Source of the DNA: Moniliella sp. 'wahieum'
Lineage: Eukaryota; Basidiomycota; Moniliellomycetes; Moniliellales; Moniliellaceae
Direction: 5' to 3'
NCBI GenBank assembly: GCA_003971905.1
Contig: RSEE01000004.1
Span: 1,178,001 to 1,242,000, forward strand
DNA length: 64,000 nucleotides
In this document: one piece after another, positions 35,591 to 47,417 of the stretch
How the letters are laid out: each line of letters starts with the position of its first letter
Position numbering within the stretch: position 1 is the first letter of the stretch
The notes under the pieces: generated by a model
Seen by the model: the letters and a program-made list of their open reading frames with translations, nothing else
Told to the model about the DNA's origin: nothing
Database searches by the model: none
Translations under genes and position numbers: made by a program

Positions 35591-36021
35591 CCGTGCAATC
35601 TGCATGTGCCAGCCACACGCGGCTGGATGCGGTTCGCTGACTGCCTGGCGTTTGCCTGGCCGCGTCAGCTGCACCAGGTTGCACCGGCCTGCACCAGCTG
35701 CACCCCAGAGAGTTTTCGGCGCTTTCCCAAGCACGCTTGTCCGAACGCTAACGTGGGAGACAGCCAGCTAGGGTTTGCCTGCATGAATTACCAACCGCCT
35801 CAACGTCGCCGACGGTGATCGATCTGTGACGCTCATGTAGTGGTTGGGCGCGGATGCAGGATGAAGGGCGGCGCCGCGCTGGGCGTGGCTGCGTTGTGGG
35901 TGAGGTTGCGCCCCCCTGCTCGCAGCTCATTTTCACTGTAGTGTCTCCTGTCGCGTTCCCTTCAGACGTGCTTAAACTCGCCACGTTGCCTTCTGGTCTT
36001 TGCTTTAACTGAAAGGCTGTA

Positions 36022-36080
36022 GCGTCCACCCCGGTCGAATCTCCAAGCGCATCCTAGTAGACCGGGGTGGCTATAGACGC
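36022..36080. repeat. Inverted repeat / hairpin
   Basis: CCACCCCGGTC at 36026-36036 is perfectly complementary to GACCGGGGTGG at 36060-36070, with a 23-base loop. GCGTC (36022-36026) and GACGC (36076-36080) can extend the stem past a small bulge. Function unknown. Confidence 0.6.
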
Positions 36081-36108
36081 AAGCCCACCTACCTGTCTAT
36101 TTATCAGC

Positions 36109-36148
36109 CATCATGCATGGCATGCATCATACATGCCATGCATGATGC
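36109..36148. repeat. CATGCATCATACATG array
   Basis: Overlapping CATGCAT palindromes (CATCATGCATGGCATGCATC and onward) about 470-500 bases upstream of the YTP1-like start. Confidence 0.65.
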
Positions 36149-36611
36149 GCGTCAAGAGTGAGCGACGTGTGACGTCGTGAGTGCAAGCCAAGATTCGGGA
36201 CATGCCGGGTGAAGGATGTTAAACTACCCAGTACTCTAACGGCATGCATGCTTGTTCCTCTGCCGCTGTGCCTGCGGATCTGCTCGATCGGCACCTGCAA
36301 CACACCGCGGTACGTCATCGAGTCATCGCGTCATCCTCGCTGCGTCATCTACATCCACCTTTCCCAGAGCACACGCGTCCGGGCAGCATCACTGCCCCTG
36401 TGCGGGGGCACTTACGTACATGCATGCGGCTTTTTGCAGCCCGTGCAGCCCCGAGCCAGAGCAGGCCAGCGGCAGGCACTAGGCACCTGCGCATCGAGCA
36501 GGTCGTCCCCGGCCACAACCCAGACCAGCTCGCGCACTCCCAGCCAGTCCGCCTGCCAGCCACCCTGCTTTCCTCCTCCCCCGCCACCTCCCCCCCGCAA
36601 CTTTCCACTCC

Positions 36612-39387
36612 ATGGTTCGTCTTGCCGCCGCCGCCCTTGTGGCCCTTGCCGCTGCGGGCGGCGCTGCTGCTGCTGTTGCAGCTCCGCCCGAGATGCGCCC
36701 ACCTGCCTTGTCTGCCCTGCGCATCCGCCATGGCGACGAGCCCCACGACGACATTCCTCCCCACGATCCCCTCCCACCCCCCGTCTTGCCGGGGAGCGAT
36801 GGCCATTCCCACTCGGAGCCTTTGCCTGATACAGAACCACCATTCAAGCACGAGCACGTGCAGGAGCACGAGCACGAGCAGAGCACGAGCACGAATCTGT
36901 CTTCCCTCCCTCACATCCAGACGAGCCGCCATACAGCCCGATCACCACCACAGCATTTCCATCCCGCATGCTGAGCCAGGGCAGCTGGTGCCCGTCCCTT
37001 GGATTCCAGGTGGTGGAGCAGGGACGCATCAGCACAAAGGAAACCATGCACCTGTGCTCGAACACCTCAACGAGACTAATCTTTTCCTTTCCTCGGGCCC
37101 GACGCCTCTGAGTTATATTGAATGGGACTACGGAAATGGAATGGGTAGCGATGCTGAAGTCGCGCGCTTCATTGATCCAGAGGCACTCACTCTCCCAGAT
37201 CGCCTAATGGGCGATGTCGATGGAATTTGGCGCACCCTGTTTGATACGCGCAAGATCTCCGCAACGGAGCGCAAACAGCTTGAACAGCAACTCGTCACCT
37301 TTGTCCCTGATGACGGGCACATTCGTCGTCACAGACGACTGATGGTAGCCCACATGTTGGCTGTGTCCTTGCAACGGTTGTCTTGTGTCCTATTGGTACG
37401 TCCTGTTTGTACCAATTTGGAAGCCCCGCTGACCCCTGGCCTTTATCTCGATCCCTTCATCTGTGAAGCGCTTGCATTGAAGGCTGGACACTCCTCGCTG
37501 GCTCCTTTAGCCTGCCTTATCTACCTTGCTACTTTGGGCGGTTCTATCCTTCTCGGGCAACTGTACAATGCTCTGACCCCACCCTTGTATCCATCTAATG
37601 CGCACGGCAAGATGGGACATATTCTGTTTTGGGTCTCGGTTGTGGCGTTGGGAAAAGATGTGTTCCATCTCGTGGTCCAGCTGTTCCATGCTTCAACGTC
37701 TGCATTAGGTTTCGGTCGCTCCTCCAACCCCGATACACGCGGTCTTTCAGTCCGGCGTCCACGCGCCCGTTGGTCGGAGGTTGTGCACATCGCTCTGGGT
37801 CAGGACCAGCCCTTTCAGCCCGAAAAGCAAGAAGCGCTCCTTGAGGAACAAGAACGAGCGCTTGAAGCACTCCCAGACGATATGGCGGTAGAGATGGGCT
37901 CGGAGCAGGCAGAGAACCTGCCTTCTCCAGTAGGCACATTGGTCAATGCGCCGCATCATACGGGGCCCGAGTGGCTGCCTTATTCCACCAAGGTACCCTT
38001 TTCCCACAGTGGCAGCAGCCGCAGCTCCTCTCCTCAAAGTGCCTCCTTCAGCCCATCCACTCCCGTACCGACGAATCATCACAACTTGCGCAACGAGCCA
38101 CCCAAGCCCACTCATCGCACCACCTCGCTCTGGCAGAAATTGCAAACCTTTATCCGTTATACCCATGTGGTGGTGAACCGCTCTTTGCCTATCTTTGGAT
38201 TTGCTTGTGGTTACACGGGTCTGGCCATCTACACCGGTACCTGTCGTGGCAACCGCGTCAACACTTGTGCAGCTCACGGGATCAAGGGCGCCATCTTCTT
38301 TTGGTATGGTCTACTGACGTGGGCACGCTACCTGGGCGTGTACGCCGAGTTTGGCTGGGCGTGGAATCGTAAGCCGACTCTGGGCTCGTCTCGGCGCGCT
38401 GGCATTAGCCGCTGGCGCCGCAATGTGGTAACGGGAGAGTTCATCGAGTGCATGGTCATCTTTGTCTATGGCATCACAAATACTTGGATGGAGCGGTTCG
38501 GGGCCAAGCCGGGCGATCCTTACTCGATTAAGCAAATCCAACACATCTCGATCGCGGTCATGTTCTGGTTTGGCGGATTGGTTGGCCTGTTTCTGGAGAC
38601 CCGCCGGCTGCGCGATCTGTTCAACTTTACAGGTGCGCTCAATCATCCTGCTGCCTACTCGCCTCGGAGCATGGCCAGCCGCACGACTGCTAATGGGCGT
38701 GCGCGCAGCGGCGCATACAGTCTGGAGGGGGTGCCCGCACGGGACGAAGCGGACGAAGTGGTCAACGTTCAGGCTCCACCGCCGTCGTATGCGTCTTCCT
38801 TCAACCCTTTCCCCGCTGTCATCATTGGTCTTACGGGGAGTGCGATGGCAGCCCACCACCAAGATTATGAGTATGAGGTGCAGATTCATGTCCTCTGGGG
38901 TAACGCTCTCGCCGGGTTTGGCGTGTTCCGTCTGTTGACATATATCTTCCTCTGGCTTCGCCCCCCGACCTCGATTCTCCCCTCGCGCCCTCCCACCGAG
39001 GCTCTGGCAGCATTTTGCCTTGCCGGCGGAGGCCTGGCATTCATGCTCTCCTCGGAGGAGGTTTCCTTTGCCGCCATGCGGGCAGGGTACGACGATGTGA
39101 TGGCAATCTTGTGCTTCCTTGTGGCCGTTGTCTGTTGTCTCTGCTTTTGTTTTACGGCGGCACTAGCTGCTCAAGGGCTGGGCGTTGCGCCGCGAGTTCC
39201 GTTTGGCCCGTCGTGGGACCGAGAATCTGTCGTCGCGAGATCTGATTGGGCTCCGCCGCTGCAGATGCCCCCATCGGACCCGGTGTTTGTGCTGGAGGAA
39301 GAAGCGGAAGAAGAGGACTCGCATCCTGGCCTCCACCCGTCTTCCTCCCCACGGCGGCGACTTCCGGCCTTCTCTAACCCCCTATAG
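36612..39387 (+). CDS. Ytp1-like polytopic membrane protein
   Basis: Fungal-specific membrane protein of the Ytp1/DUF2427 family, function unknown. The ATG at 36612 encodes a signal peptide (MVRLAAAALVALAAAGGAAA). A Pro/His/acidic lumenal segment with the His-Glu repeat HEHVQEHEHEQ follows. A one-base shift near 36900 joins the main frame. Hydrophobic segments follow at 37330-37700. A long Ser/Pro-rich cytoplasmic loop comes next, then the conserved C-terminal domain. That domain includes FIECMVIFVYGITNTWMERF, IQHISIAVMFWFGGLVGLFL, FNPFPAVIIGLTGSAMAAHH, IHVLWGNALAGFGVFRLLTY and LPSRPPTEALAAF. The tail is acidic, ending at 39387. The frame is also open upstream to 36244, but that extension is low-complexity and lacks a signal sequence. 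No introns needed. Length about 925 residues. Confidence 0.92.
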
Positions 39388-39631
39388 TCTTTAGGTTTTG
39401 AGTTGCACTGCTCTGACCTTGGCTTCTTGCCGCTACGACCGCCTCACGCACCCCTTTTTAGCGTGCGCGGTGTCCCCTCCTCTCCCTTCTACCTCCCAGG
39501 TTCCGCTTTGGACCACTATGCCCCCTCCCCTTCCCCCTGTGTGTGCGGGCCGATACCATCCATCCCGGCGCTTGGTCACCCTCTTTTTTTCTCGTCGGTA
39601 TACCAGCCGTCTTATTGGCCCTTGGGCTAGT
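39388..39631. other. Intergenic region, YTP1-like 3' end
   Basis: Pyrimidine-rich. No gene seen. Confidence 0.5.
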
Positions 39632-40860
39632 TTATGCCTGCCAGGTTGTTGCATTTTGCCTCGGAATTCCATGTCTGCTGTGGGCCGCTTCGCTCGACCC
39701 AGCCCCCAGTGAATATTGAATGCAGGCTTTGGCCAAGCAGTCGTTCGTCCAACGTGGCTGGCCTTGGGCTTTAGGGCGTAGTCGGCCAGAGGATGATGAC
39801 GCAATGACGGTCACTGATCGAAGCCATTCGGGTTTCCACAGAAAAAAATGCGACTTGCGAATTATCGATTCTCGATTATCCAGGGTCCTCTTTCGGTCTG
39901 CGAAGGGCAAGCGCGGGTGTATGGATGAGCTCGGGTGCCCGGTAGCCGGTAGGCCAGGATGCTCGGGATGAACGAGGAACGCTGCTTGCGAGAGCGCGGC
40001 GAGACTCAGGGGCCAGGCAGGATGAATACCCAAGAGGATACGGATGCTGTCGATGACGCATCGCGACGCGTCATTTGGGGATGCCATCCAAGTCAGCATG
40101 CGGTGGTTGTGTGAGTAGGGGTCCCCACTTGCGCACGCAAGGTCCTGCAACTCATACCGACCGAAACGTCGGCCAGGAGGCGTGCCAGCCAAGGGAGCCC
40201 AGTCCGGTCGAGTCTCGGTCGTGCTGTTGTTGCTCGCGCTCTTCCGAACCATCCTCCCGAAGTCGAAGAGATGATCAGAGCCACTGACGCCCTGAGCCTT
40301 TTCGAGGTGGGGTAGGCCAGACATTTCTTCGTCATGGGCTAGCTGATACATCGGGGTTGCCGGCCGCTAGCGTCCAATATTCGCTCTCGATTGCCCCATG
40401 CGTCTTTGGCGTTGTCGCAAGATGCTCGTCACCGCTCTCCATTTGCGGGTTTGCACGGTGCTGGCGGTTATTCGCCTCAAGAATGCCTTCCTCAAGCATG
40501 TCACTGTCGTCAGACAACCCTGCGTTAGGGGAGGGAGGGCTGCTCCGGCCGGTGTTGCGGGGGCTCAATCAAGCCGATAGAGGAGCGGCGCCGAATTGCG
40601 TCTCGAGCTTAGCGCACGAAGACCTGTCAATCCAGCGCGTCAGGGAGGAAAGACGTTGCAGGCCGAAGACGCAAAACGGCAGGAAAGAGACTTACGCGCA
40701 AGCGCTCAAGGGCCAAGTCAGGGTACACTTCCTTCACAACATGGGAGGCAACCTCGTGGGGAGCTACAAGCAAGTATGCCCCGCGCTCATCTGCTGATCA
40801 ATGTAGCCCACGATATACTGTTCGACATGTTTCCGACTCAAACCATTCCAAGGCGCTCAT
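39632..40860 (-). CDS. Possible gene of unknown function
   Basis: Weakly supported. The ATG at 40860 gives MSALEWFESETC. Frames then continue EQYIVGYIDQQMSAGHTCL and APHEVASHVVKEVYPDLALE. A credible intron (GTAAGT near 40705 to GACAG near 40625) leads to a hydrophilic, Ser/Asp/Glu-rich part (SDDSDMLEEGILEANNRQ). After another shift near 40345 comes HLFDFGRMVRKSASN. The frame stays open to 39632, but the last 80 codons look non-coding, so the true end may lie near 39900. I do not recognise the family. It is divergent from pyruvate kinase. Frameshifts make the product uncertain. Confidence 0.45.
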
Positions 40861-41236
40861 AACCCTATGAACGTCCTATCCACATGGACGGAGCCAGCTC
40901 GAGAGAGAGAGAGAGAGAGGCGCCGTGCGGGGGGGGTTAGTACAGCCCCAGGCGTGGGATGCGGAGCGTGCCTCAGCGTTCGAGGCAGGCAGATAAGCGC
41001 GCACTGTCCCTGCGCCGCCATGGCCCGTGCGGAGGCCTTGGACCATAGGTGCGTCGGTTGGGCACTGTTTGGGCGCCATCCGAGCGCGTTGTCAGCTCCA
41101 GACACAAAACATGCGTCGTTTGTCCGCCGCTCGAACTCACTCTTATCCCCACCTGCGCCCTGCCTGCCTCTTCCAGCGTCTCGGCCACCCCCCACCGCCA
41201 CCCCACCAACTGCTTCTCCTTGTCCCCGTGCCCACC
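40861..41236. promoter_or_regulatory. Pyruvate kinase upstream region with (GA)n tract
   Basis: A (GA) run at 40901-40919 and a C-rich stretch (41140-41230) precede the PYK1 ATG. CT-rich leaders are common before highly expressed fungal genes. The region is shared with the divergent gene at 40860. Confidence 0.5.
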
Positions 41237-42886
41237 ATGGCTCTCGCTCGCAACGCGCGTATGACCCAGATCGAATGGCTGGCCGGTCTCAACCCGCTTG
41301 GCTTTGGCGACACCGCCTCCAACCCCTACAAGCGCAAGACCTCCATTGTCTGTACCATTGGCCCCAAGAGCAACAATGTACCGACACTCAAGGCGCTGCG
41401 CGACGCGGGCATGAACGTGGTGCGGCTCAATGCGTCGCATGGGTCGCATGAGTACTTCCAGTCTGTCATTGACAATGCTCGCGAGGTCGAGGCGCAGTAT
41501 CCGGGACGGCCCCTGGCCATTGCACTTGACACCAAGGGCCCGGAGATGCGCACTGGAATGATGGTCAATGGAGCGGATGCCCCCATTCCTGCTGGGCATG
41601 TGTTTTACGTCACAACCGACGATGCCTATGCCGAAAAGTCCAGCCCCGAGTATCTCTACATTGATTACAAGAATCTTCCCAAGATGATCGGTGGGTAAGA
41701 AGATCTTTATTGATGACGGCATTTTGGCGCTGGAAGTGCTCTCAATCGACACGCCTACGATGGTCAAGGTGCGTTCGATCAATGCCGGGGTGCTCAGCAA
41801 CAAGAAGGGGGTCAACCTCCCCATGACGGAAATTGATCTTCCGGCCCTATCAAGCAAAGACGAGGCGGACATTCGCTTTGCCGTCGCCCAGGACTTGGAC
41901 TATGTCTTTGCCTCCTTCATCCGTACTCCAGAGGATGTGCAACACATCCGCAAGGTCCTCGTGTGATGATGGTGCCCATATTCAAATCATCTCCAAGATC
42001 GAGTCCCACCGGTGTGATGAACTTTTCCGACATCCTCAAGGAAACCGATGGTATCATGGTTGCCCGTGGCGACCTTGGTATCGAAATTCCTGCGGAAGCT
42101 GTGGCGGTGAGCCAGGTATGTCCCCTCCTCGCCGTTTAAGTTGGATATGCCCAGGCGCTCTTTCTGACTCTCCATTAGAAAATGATGATTGCACAGTGCA
42201 ACCTGGAGGGCAAACCCGTCATCTGTGCCACCCAAATGTTGGAGTCGATGATTCAGAACAACCGTCCCACGCGTGCGGAAGTTTCGGACGTGTTCAATGC
42301 GGTCCTCGACGGGGCGGATTGCGTGATGCTGTCGGGTGAGACGGCCAAGGGTCTCTATCCCGTGGAAGCGGTGACGACGATGGCTCAAACCTCGCGTCTG
42401 GCCGAGTCGGCGATTGCGTATCCTGCGTTGTTCAACGAAATGAGGCAGGTAGTCCAGACGCCCACCCACACGGAAGAGACGGTAGCCATGGCGGCTGTGG
42501 CCGCGTCACTGGAGCAAGGTGCGGGGGCGATCCTTCTCATGTCCACCTCGGGCAACACTGCGCGCCTGGTGGCCAAGTACCGCCCCAAGTGCCCTGTGCT
42601 GGTCATTACACGCAACCAGCAGACTATGCGCGTGTGCCATCTGTACCGTGGATGTTATCCTTTCCTCTACGACCACCCGCGCCCGGCGGCTGGAAAGTGG
42701 CAACAAGACGTGGACAATCGCATTAAATTTGGCTTCTCGGAGGCCCTCCAGCTGGGTATCCTCAAGCCTGGCGCGACCATTGTGGCACTGCAGGGTTGGC
42801 GTGCGGGCAAGGGTGCCACCAACTCGATGCGCATTCTCTCGGTGCCCACCCACGAATCGGGGCTGGAGCTGGAAGCAGCACACTAA
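41237..42886 (+). CDS. PYK1: Pyruvate kinase
   Basis: Final ATP-yielding step of glycolysis (phosphoenolpyruvate to pyruvate), cytosolic. The ATG at 41237 gives [60 protein letters not shown] and [12 protein letters not shown] are conserved N-terminal motifs. [14 protein letters not shown] follows a shift at 41690. DVQHIRKVL and [12 protein letters not shown] follow another near 41963. After a third near 42013 comes [20 protein letters not shown], the active-site signature. An intron at 42116-42178 joins SQ to [20 protein letters not shown]. Then come [17 protein letters not shown], the allosteric-domain residues and the terminal [20 protein letters not shown]. About 530 residues when the shifts are read across, slightly longer than yeast Pyk1 (500). 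Such an essential glycolytic enzyme cannot be a pseudogene unless another copy exists. Confidence 0.97.
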
Positions 42887-43625
42887 TTAACAAATTAACG
42901 TATGAAGTTTCTTCTCTACTGCTCTCACTATAACCATCGACGTCTTCCTGATTCGTGCCCCCTCCTCCCCTCTCCTAGTACCTGTGGCCTCAATTATACA
43001 TTCTCCTGCTTTTGGTGGGCTTTGTATGAATGTTTCCATAGACTGATGTCGACCAGGAGGCGTGAAAAAGACCTCCATCGATGTGGCCCATATACGTATT
43101 TTGTACCATAAATATACTGAAGACAACCTCAAGTGCAATGGCACCCAGGCCTCTACAGATGGAGAGTACGACGGCGCGGTGAAATTTGTTCTGTTGTGTC
43201 CAACGGAATCGCCAAACCGCAGACTCTGACCCTGCGGAGCGCATCTGTTCCTATCGACGGACTCTCCCATTCGTTTTCCCCCCAAAGCAACAGTGAATGA
43301 GTATGAGCGTCAAGTATTCCTTTTGCTTGAACCGCAGGGGACAAACGGTGGACCCGCGTTTCAAGGGATCAGTATGTGTGTCCGTATCCCCTGTCGAATG
43401 GCCCCTCTCAGCGAGGAGAGTGTCCGGAGAACTAATCAATGCGTTATTGTCCAATCGGTTGTAGCGTTGTAGTCCAATGTCGGTTGTCGTCAGCGGGCGT
43501 TTCCGACGACCCATCGACCACTCCCACACGCTGAAATTTCACACTCGGCAAGGTCAAGTGGAGGTCCGCCTGAAGGCGGAATGGACTATTTGCCAATTTT
43601 TCCATCTTAAGCCAACACGCGCTCC
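42887..43625. other. Intergenic region downstream of PYK1
   Basis: No gene supported; 3' region of PYK1 followed by spacer. Confidence 0.5.
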
Positions 43626-43841
43626 ATGGCGGCCCGCCTCGTGCCACCAACTTCACCGCCCCTACAATCGTCTTGGGCCTTGCACTAACCAGGACGTGCT
43701 ATGTGCCGTATTTGCTGAGGTATGTGACTTTTTCACATGCGTGTCTCTAGGCACAAGGAGCATAAGGATGTCCAAATTTTTACCTACGTTCACCTAGGCC
43801 TTGCGCCGTTGAGGACTCCTTTTTCGTTCTTGTTTCCCTGA
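43626..43841 (+). CDS. Possible small spliced gene, unknown function
   Basis: Low-confidence call. The ATG at 43626 (MAAR) shifts into a frame reading NFTAPTIVLGLALTRTCYVP. A short GTATGT...CTCTAG intron (about 43718-43752) joins LLR to HKEHKDVQIFTYVHLG, and a stop occurs at 43839-43841. The product would be a protein of about 60 residues with one hydrophobic segment. An additional well-formed intron (GTAAGT at 43975 to CATAG at 44051) further downstream suggests the gene may extend. Family unknown. Confidence 0.35.
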
Positions 43842-44373
43842 ATTCTCCTTGTGTCTTGGGATCCTTGCTCCTGACGTTGTTGACACAACATGAATCCTGA
43901 CATGACCTTTTGGTGCATCCAGGACCTACTTGAGCATACGCCTGGTACGAACAGCTCATCGCATGGTCTCTGAAGTAAGTTTCTTTCCCGCTCTCTGACT
44001 CCTGCCAATGCACGTTTTCCCGTCGAATCCTCGTCAATGCTTCTCTCATAGTCTGGCTCTCAGCAACTTGTCCCAACTGGACGTTAGGCCAGCGGGCTAG
44101 TGATGCTTATGGTGGACAGTGGTTTGCTTGCTCTTATGTTGGCTCCAAAGTGCTGGTAGTCTGTGCGGACGCCTGCAGCGGAATCTGGACGTGGTGCGGC
44201 CTAGTCTACTGCACAATATAGGGTTGGGCGGGTGGGGCGCAGGGAGGAGAATCAGTGATCACCGATCAATCACGAGCCTCAGTCGCTCATTCACTCCTGG
44301 TGAGGCCGTGCGGCCGGCGGCTGGCAGCGGCTGGCGGACGACAACCAACTCGGCGGGACCAGAGCTGGCGGCG
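43842..44373. other. Intergenic region upstream of GOST gene
   Basis: Contains an intron-like GTAAGT...TCATAG at 43975-44051. The reading after it stays open to 44220, so an unrecognised exon is possible. A GATCACCGATCAATCACG motif lies at 44257-44274. Confidence 0.4.
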
Positions 44374-46184
44374 ATGTGTCCACACGCCTGGCCCAAGTGG
44401 CTTCTGCTCCTTTCTCTCGCGCTGGTCGGCGCAGCTGCGTCTCATGTTCGCCTTGATCTGGGCAACGAGGCGCATCGCAAGAGCGTGGCGTGCAGCGGCG
44501 TGCGGGCCGGCCGCGACACGCACATCCTCTGTATGTTGTTTGGGCGCAGCCATTCTTGCTTCTTGGGACTGACACGTCGCAGTGACCGCCGAGGGCTCGC
44601 CTGCAACGCCCGTGTCCACCGTGTTCTACGAGTGGAAGGACTTCCCATATCTTGGGGTTGACGCGCACGCCAACACGCAGTATGGGTACCAGACCAAGAC
44701 ATATGTCTGCACGAGCCAGACTGTTGATGCGCATCTCTGCTCGGCGGACAAGATGGGGATGTGGTTTGGTGACCCCCAGGGAGTGGACACAAGTAGAACA
44801 ATCGTACTTGACATTTTCTGCGAACAGCCCATCCGAAACGTGCGATACGATGTCAAGAAACGGGGTACTATTGCGCCGCAGCGGTGCAGCTGCTCAACAC
44901 CTCTGCCCTCCCCCTGGGGTGTCCCACTCGAATGCGGTCGTGGAGGTTCAATTTGTTCACAAGTTCAAGGGCGACCTACCTGCATCGGAGCATCCCAGGC
45001 TCACGTTGGCGATGGCCTTGACGATCGTGTACATTGTGCTCGGCTTGGGCTGGGGCGTCTTGTGCTACGTCAGCAGACAAAACATTTTGCCCACCCAGTA
45101 CTTTATTCTTGCTGCCTTCGCGCTGGTCTTGATCGAATCAGCGTCCCAGTGGATCAAGTATGGGTACATGAGCAAGCATGCGGTCGACTATTCTGTCATG
45201 CGTGCCTGGAACGGGAACCGGTTCGTGACTGGCTTCCTTCGCTTCTCCCTCGTGTGGTCTAGCTTACTCTCGGCCGCACGAGATACTGGGTGCTTGGTGC
45301 TACTTCTCTTACTTGCGTAAGTGCATTGCTTTTTGTGTATTGCCTGTTGCGAATAGGGAGCACTAACTCTACATCCAGGAAAGGGCTTGGGGTGTTCCGC
45401 CACGCATTAGGCCTTTCACTCCCCATCCTCGTCGTGGCCCTGTGCAACTTTGTTCTGGAGACGCTATACTTCTCCAGGAGGCCATGGAGCTCGACAGGAG
45501 CGGGCTTTGGAACCACAGTGATAGCACTGTTCTTGGCTTTGACTCTAACGGTGCTTTATGCCCAGATCTTGGCATCTCTCAACCGAATGACAAGGCTACT
45601 CATCGCTCGCCGCCAACCTTACAAGGCCAATCTTTTCCTGGCCCAGCGTAGGCTTACGGTCGGCTTCTCTTACATCATGGTACGTTTTACCCCTTGCTCC
45701 CGGACCTCTGTTGGGAACCACAGCACTGACAACAATGCAGACTGGGTGGTTCTTCCTTGCCTTCTTCGTTTTCGCCAAACGCAGCACGGAGGATGAACCG
45801 CGGGTATGGAAATCGCGGTGGTTCATCTGGGGCGGATGGTTGGACTTGACGATCCTCTTTATGCTCATCGCCACTGCGTTTCTCTGGCGTCCCAGTGCAC
45901 ACAACCTCCGCCTCGCTGGCTCCGACGAGGTGGCACCGGACGATTATGCGGAGGAGGAGGACTTTGAACTGGATGATGGGGATCAGAGGACGTCGGCAGG
46001 CCATGTGTCCGGATACGCCCCTCCCGTGGTGAGCTCGAACAGCGATGTCCTCTTTGCTATTGGCGGGGAGGAAGACGATGAAGATGCGCGGCATGCGGCC
46101 CGGGAACGCAGTCGCCAAGTCGAAGGCGCACCACCTGGGAGCGAAGAGCGCCGGGCGCTGATCGGTTCCGAAGATGCCGAGTAG
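44374..46184 (+). CDS. Ptm1/GOST-family seven-transmembrane protein
   Basis: Golgi or trafficking membrane protein related to yeast Ptm1 and animal TMEM87/GPR107 (GOST domain). The ATG at 44374 encodes a signal peptide (CPHAWPKWLLLLSLALVGAA). Introns lie at 44531-44582, 45317-45378 and 45680-45740. The lumenal domain (FYEWKDFPYLGV, KMGMWFGDPQGVD) is followed by a shift near 44870. The seven-helix region follows with MALTIVYIVLGLGWGVLCYV, YFILAAFALVLIESASQWIK, GVFRHALGLSLPILVVALCN and WFIWGGWLDLTILFMLIATA. The C-terminal tail is acidic and hydrophilic. It ends 112 bases from the convergent RFC4 stop. Precise cellular role unknown beyond family knowledge. Confidence 0.88.
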
Positions 46185-46295
46185 GCACACTCCTACGCGC
46201 TAGCCCCATTCATCCCTGCGTCGCGTGTCACATGGCCGAAGTTGATGGTTGTAGTGGTACATTGTAGAGCCTGGTATCTCGAGGTGAGAGTGTTT

Positions 46296-47417
46296 TATTT
46301 GGGGAGGGAAAGTTTGGTCAGTCGGGCAAGTAGGCCCCCCAATTGGACTTGAGTTGCAACCCCCTCTAGGATGCGCATGTGGGTGAGACCAATCTCACGA
46401 ATGTAATCTAACTTGACTGGGTCCGACAGGGAGCCATCGTCTTGGACACACGAAACAGAGTGGTGATGATGTCAAGTGCGCTGTAGCCTTGCCCAGACCC
46501 CGTCCAAAATCTCAACTGCCAAGTCCAGCTGGCTGTCGCGACAAGCTTGCAGGATCTGGTTGGCCACCTGGGGATGAGGTTGGTCCACTACCTTGAACAC
46601 AGTTTCTTGGGATACAATGCCAAAGCCAGCCCAGGTGGATTGGAGATTGTTAACCGCCTGCCGCATATCTCCATCAGCGGTAAAGATGAGCGCACCAAGA
46701 CCTTCATTGGTGAACTTGACCTGACGTCCACGTTAGTTTGAACGGATCAAGGTGAAGAAGGAGAGAAAGACATACATTTTCCGCCTGAACGATTTCTGTT
46801 AACCGGTCAAGCACATCTTGGTCAGAAAGCTTGGTGAAACGCAAGATGGCGCAACGGGATTGGATGGGATCAATAATCTTGTTGCTCTGGTTGCAGGCGA
46901 AGCAGAAGCGGGTGGTGCCAGAGTACAACTCCATCGTGCGCCGCAGCGCCTGCTGGGCGCCAGCCGTCATGTTATCCGCTTCATCCAGAATCACAATCTT
47001 GTGTTGTCCGGGAGGCAAGGTAATCGCCTTGCTGGCGAAGCTCTTGATCTTGGAGCGCACCACGTCAATGCCACGTTCATCGCTGGCATTGAGCTCAAGT
47101 ACCGCATTCTTGTACTGGTCACCTAACAGCGCACGAGCGAGGCAGAGGACGGAAGTTGTTTTTCCGATTCCGGGGAGACCAGAGAGCATCATGTGAGGCA
47201 CATTTCCGTCTTTTTGAATAGCCTTAAGCCGCTCTAGCGCCGCCCTATTGCCCACTATGTCGTCAAGGACGGGGACGGTATTTTTCGACCCAGGGGAGCT
47301 CAAGCCCGACCTTGGCGGCGGACGCAGAGCCAGATTGTCCGCTACCGCTGGGTGGTGGGCTGCATACTCCTCGGCTGGGTGCATCTGAGTATCGGAGACG
47401 CCGGTCACGGCGGACAT
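46296..47417 (-). CDS. RFC4: Replication factor C small subunit (Rfc4; RFC2 in animals)
   Basis: AAA+ clamp-loader subunit that opens PCNA onto primed DNA. The ATG at 47417 gives [14 protein letters not shown] and a Pro/Ser-rich stretch. The conserved [11 protein letters not shown] (other frame, near 47280) shifts into [15 protein letters not shown]. Walker A is [10 protein letters not shown], Walker B is ILDEADN (DEAD), and the SRC motif is [11 protein letters not shown]. An intron lies near 46720-46775 before [20 protein letters not shown] and [15 protein letters not shown]. The frame breaks near 46503. The other frame continues [32 protein letters not shown] and [16 protein letters not shown] with a stop at 46296, the family's usual end. 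About 335 residues. Confidence 0.94.

Larger units (their letters stand above)
34109..36611. other. Intergenic region, 2.5 kb
   Basis: No supported gene. Short frames at about 35090-35240 look coding-like on both strands (plus: MARDQDGFVDLVVHEKL at 35136; minus: ATQATAALKEYCVSDSF) but cannot both be real and match no family I know. It contains a GTGACATGT array (35517-35590), an inverted repeat (36026-36070) and a CATGCAT array (36109-36148). A TATAAAG lies at 34471. Confidence 0.45.

Noticed and set aside
36244-36611. Upstream extension of the Ytp1-like frame from 36244
   Set aside because: It is low-complexity, overlaps a CATGCAT-rich promoter and lacks a signal peptide. The ATG at 36612 in the neighbouring frame encodes a clear signal sequence.
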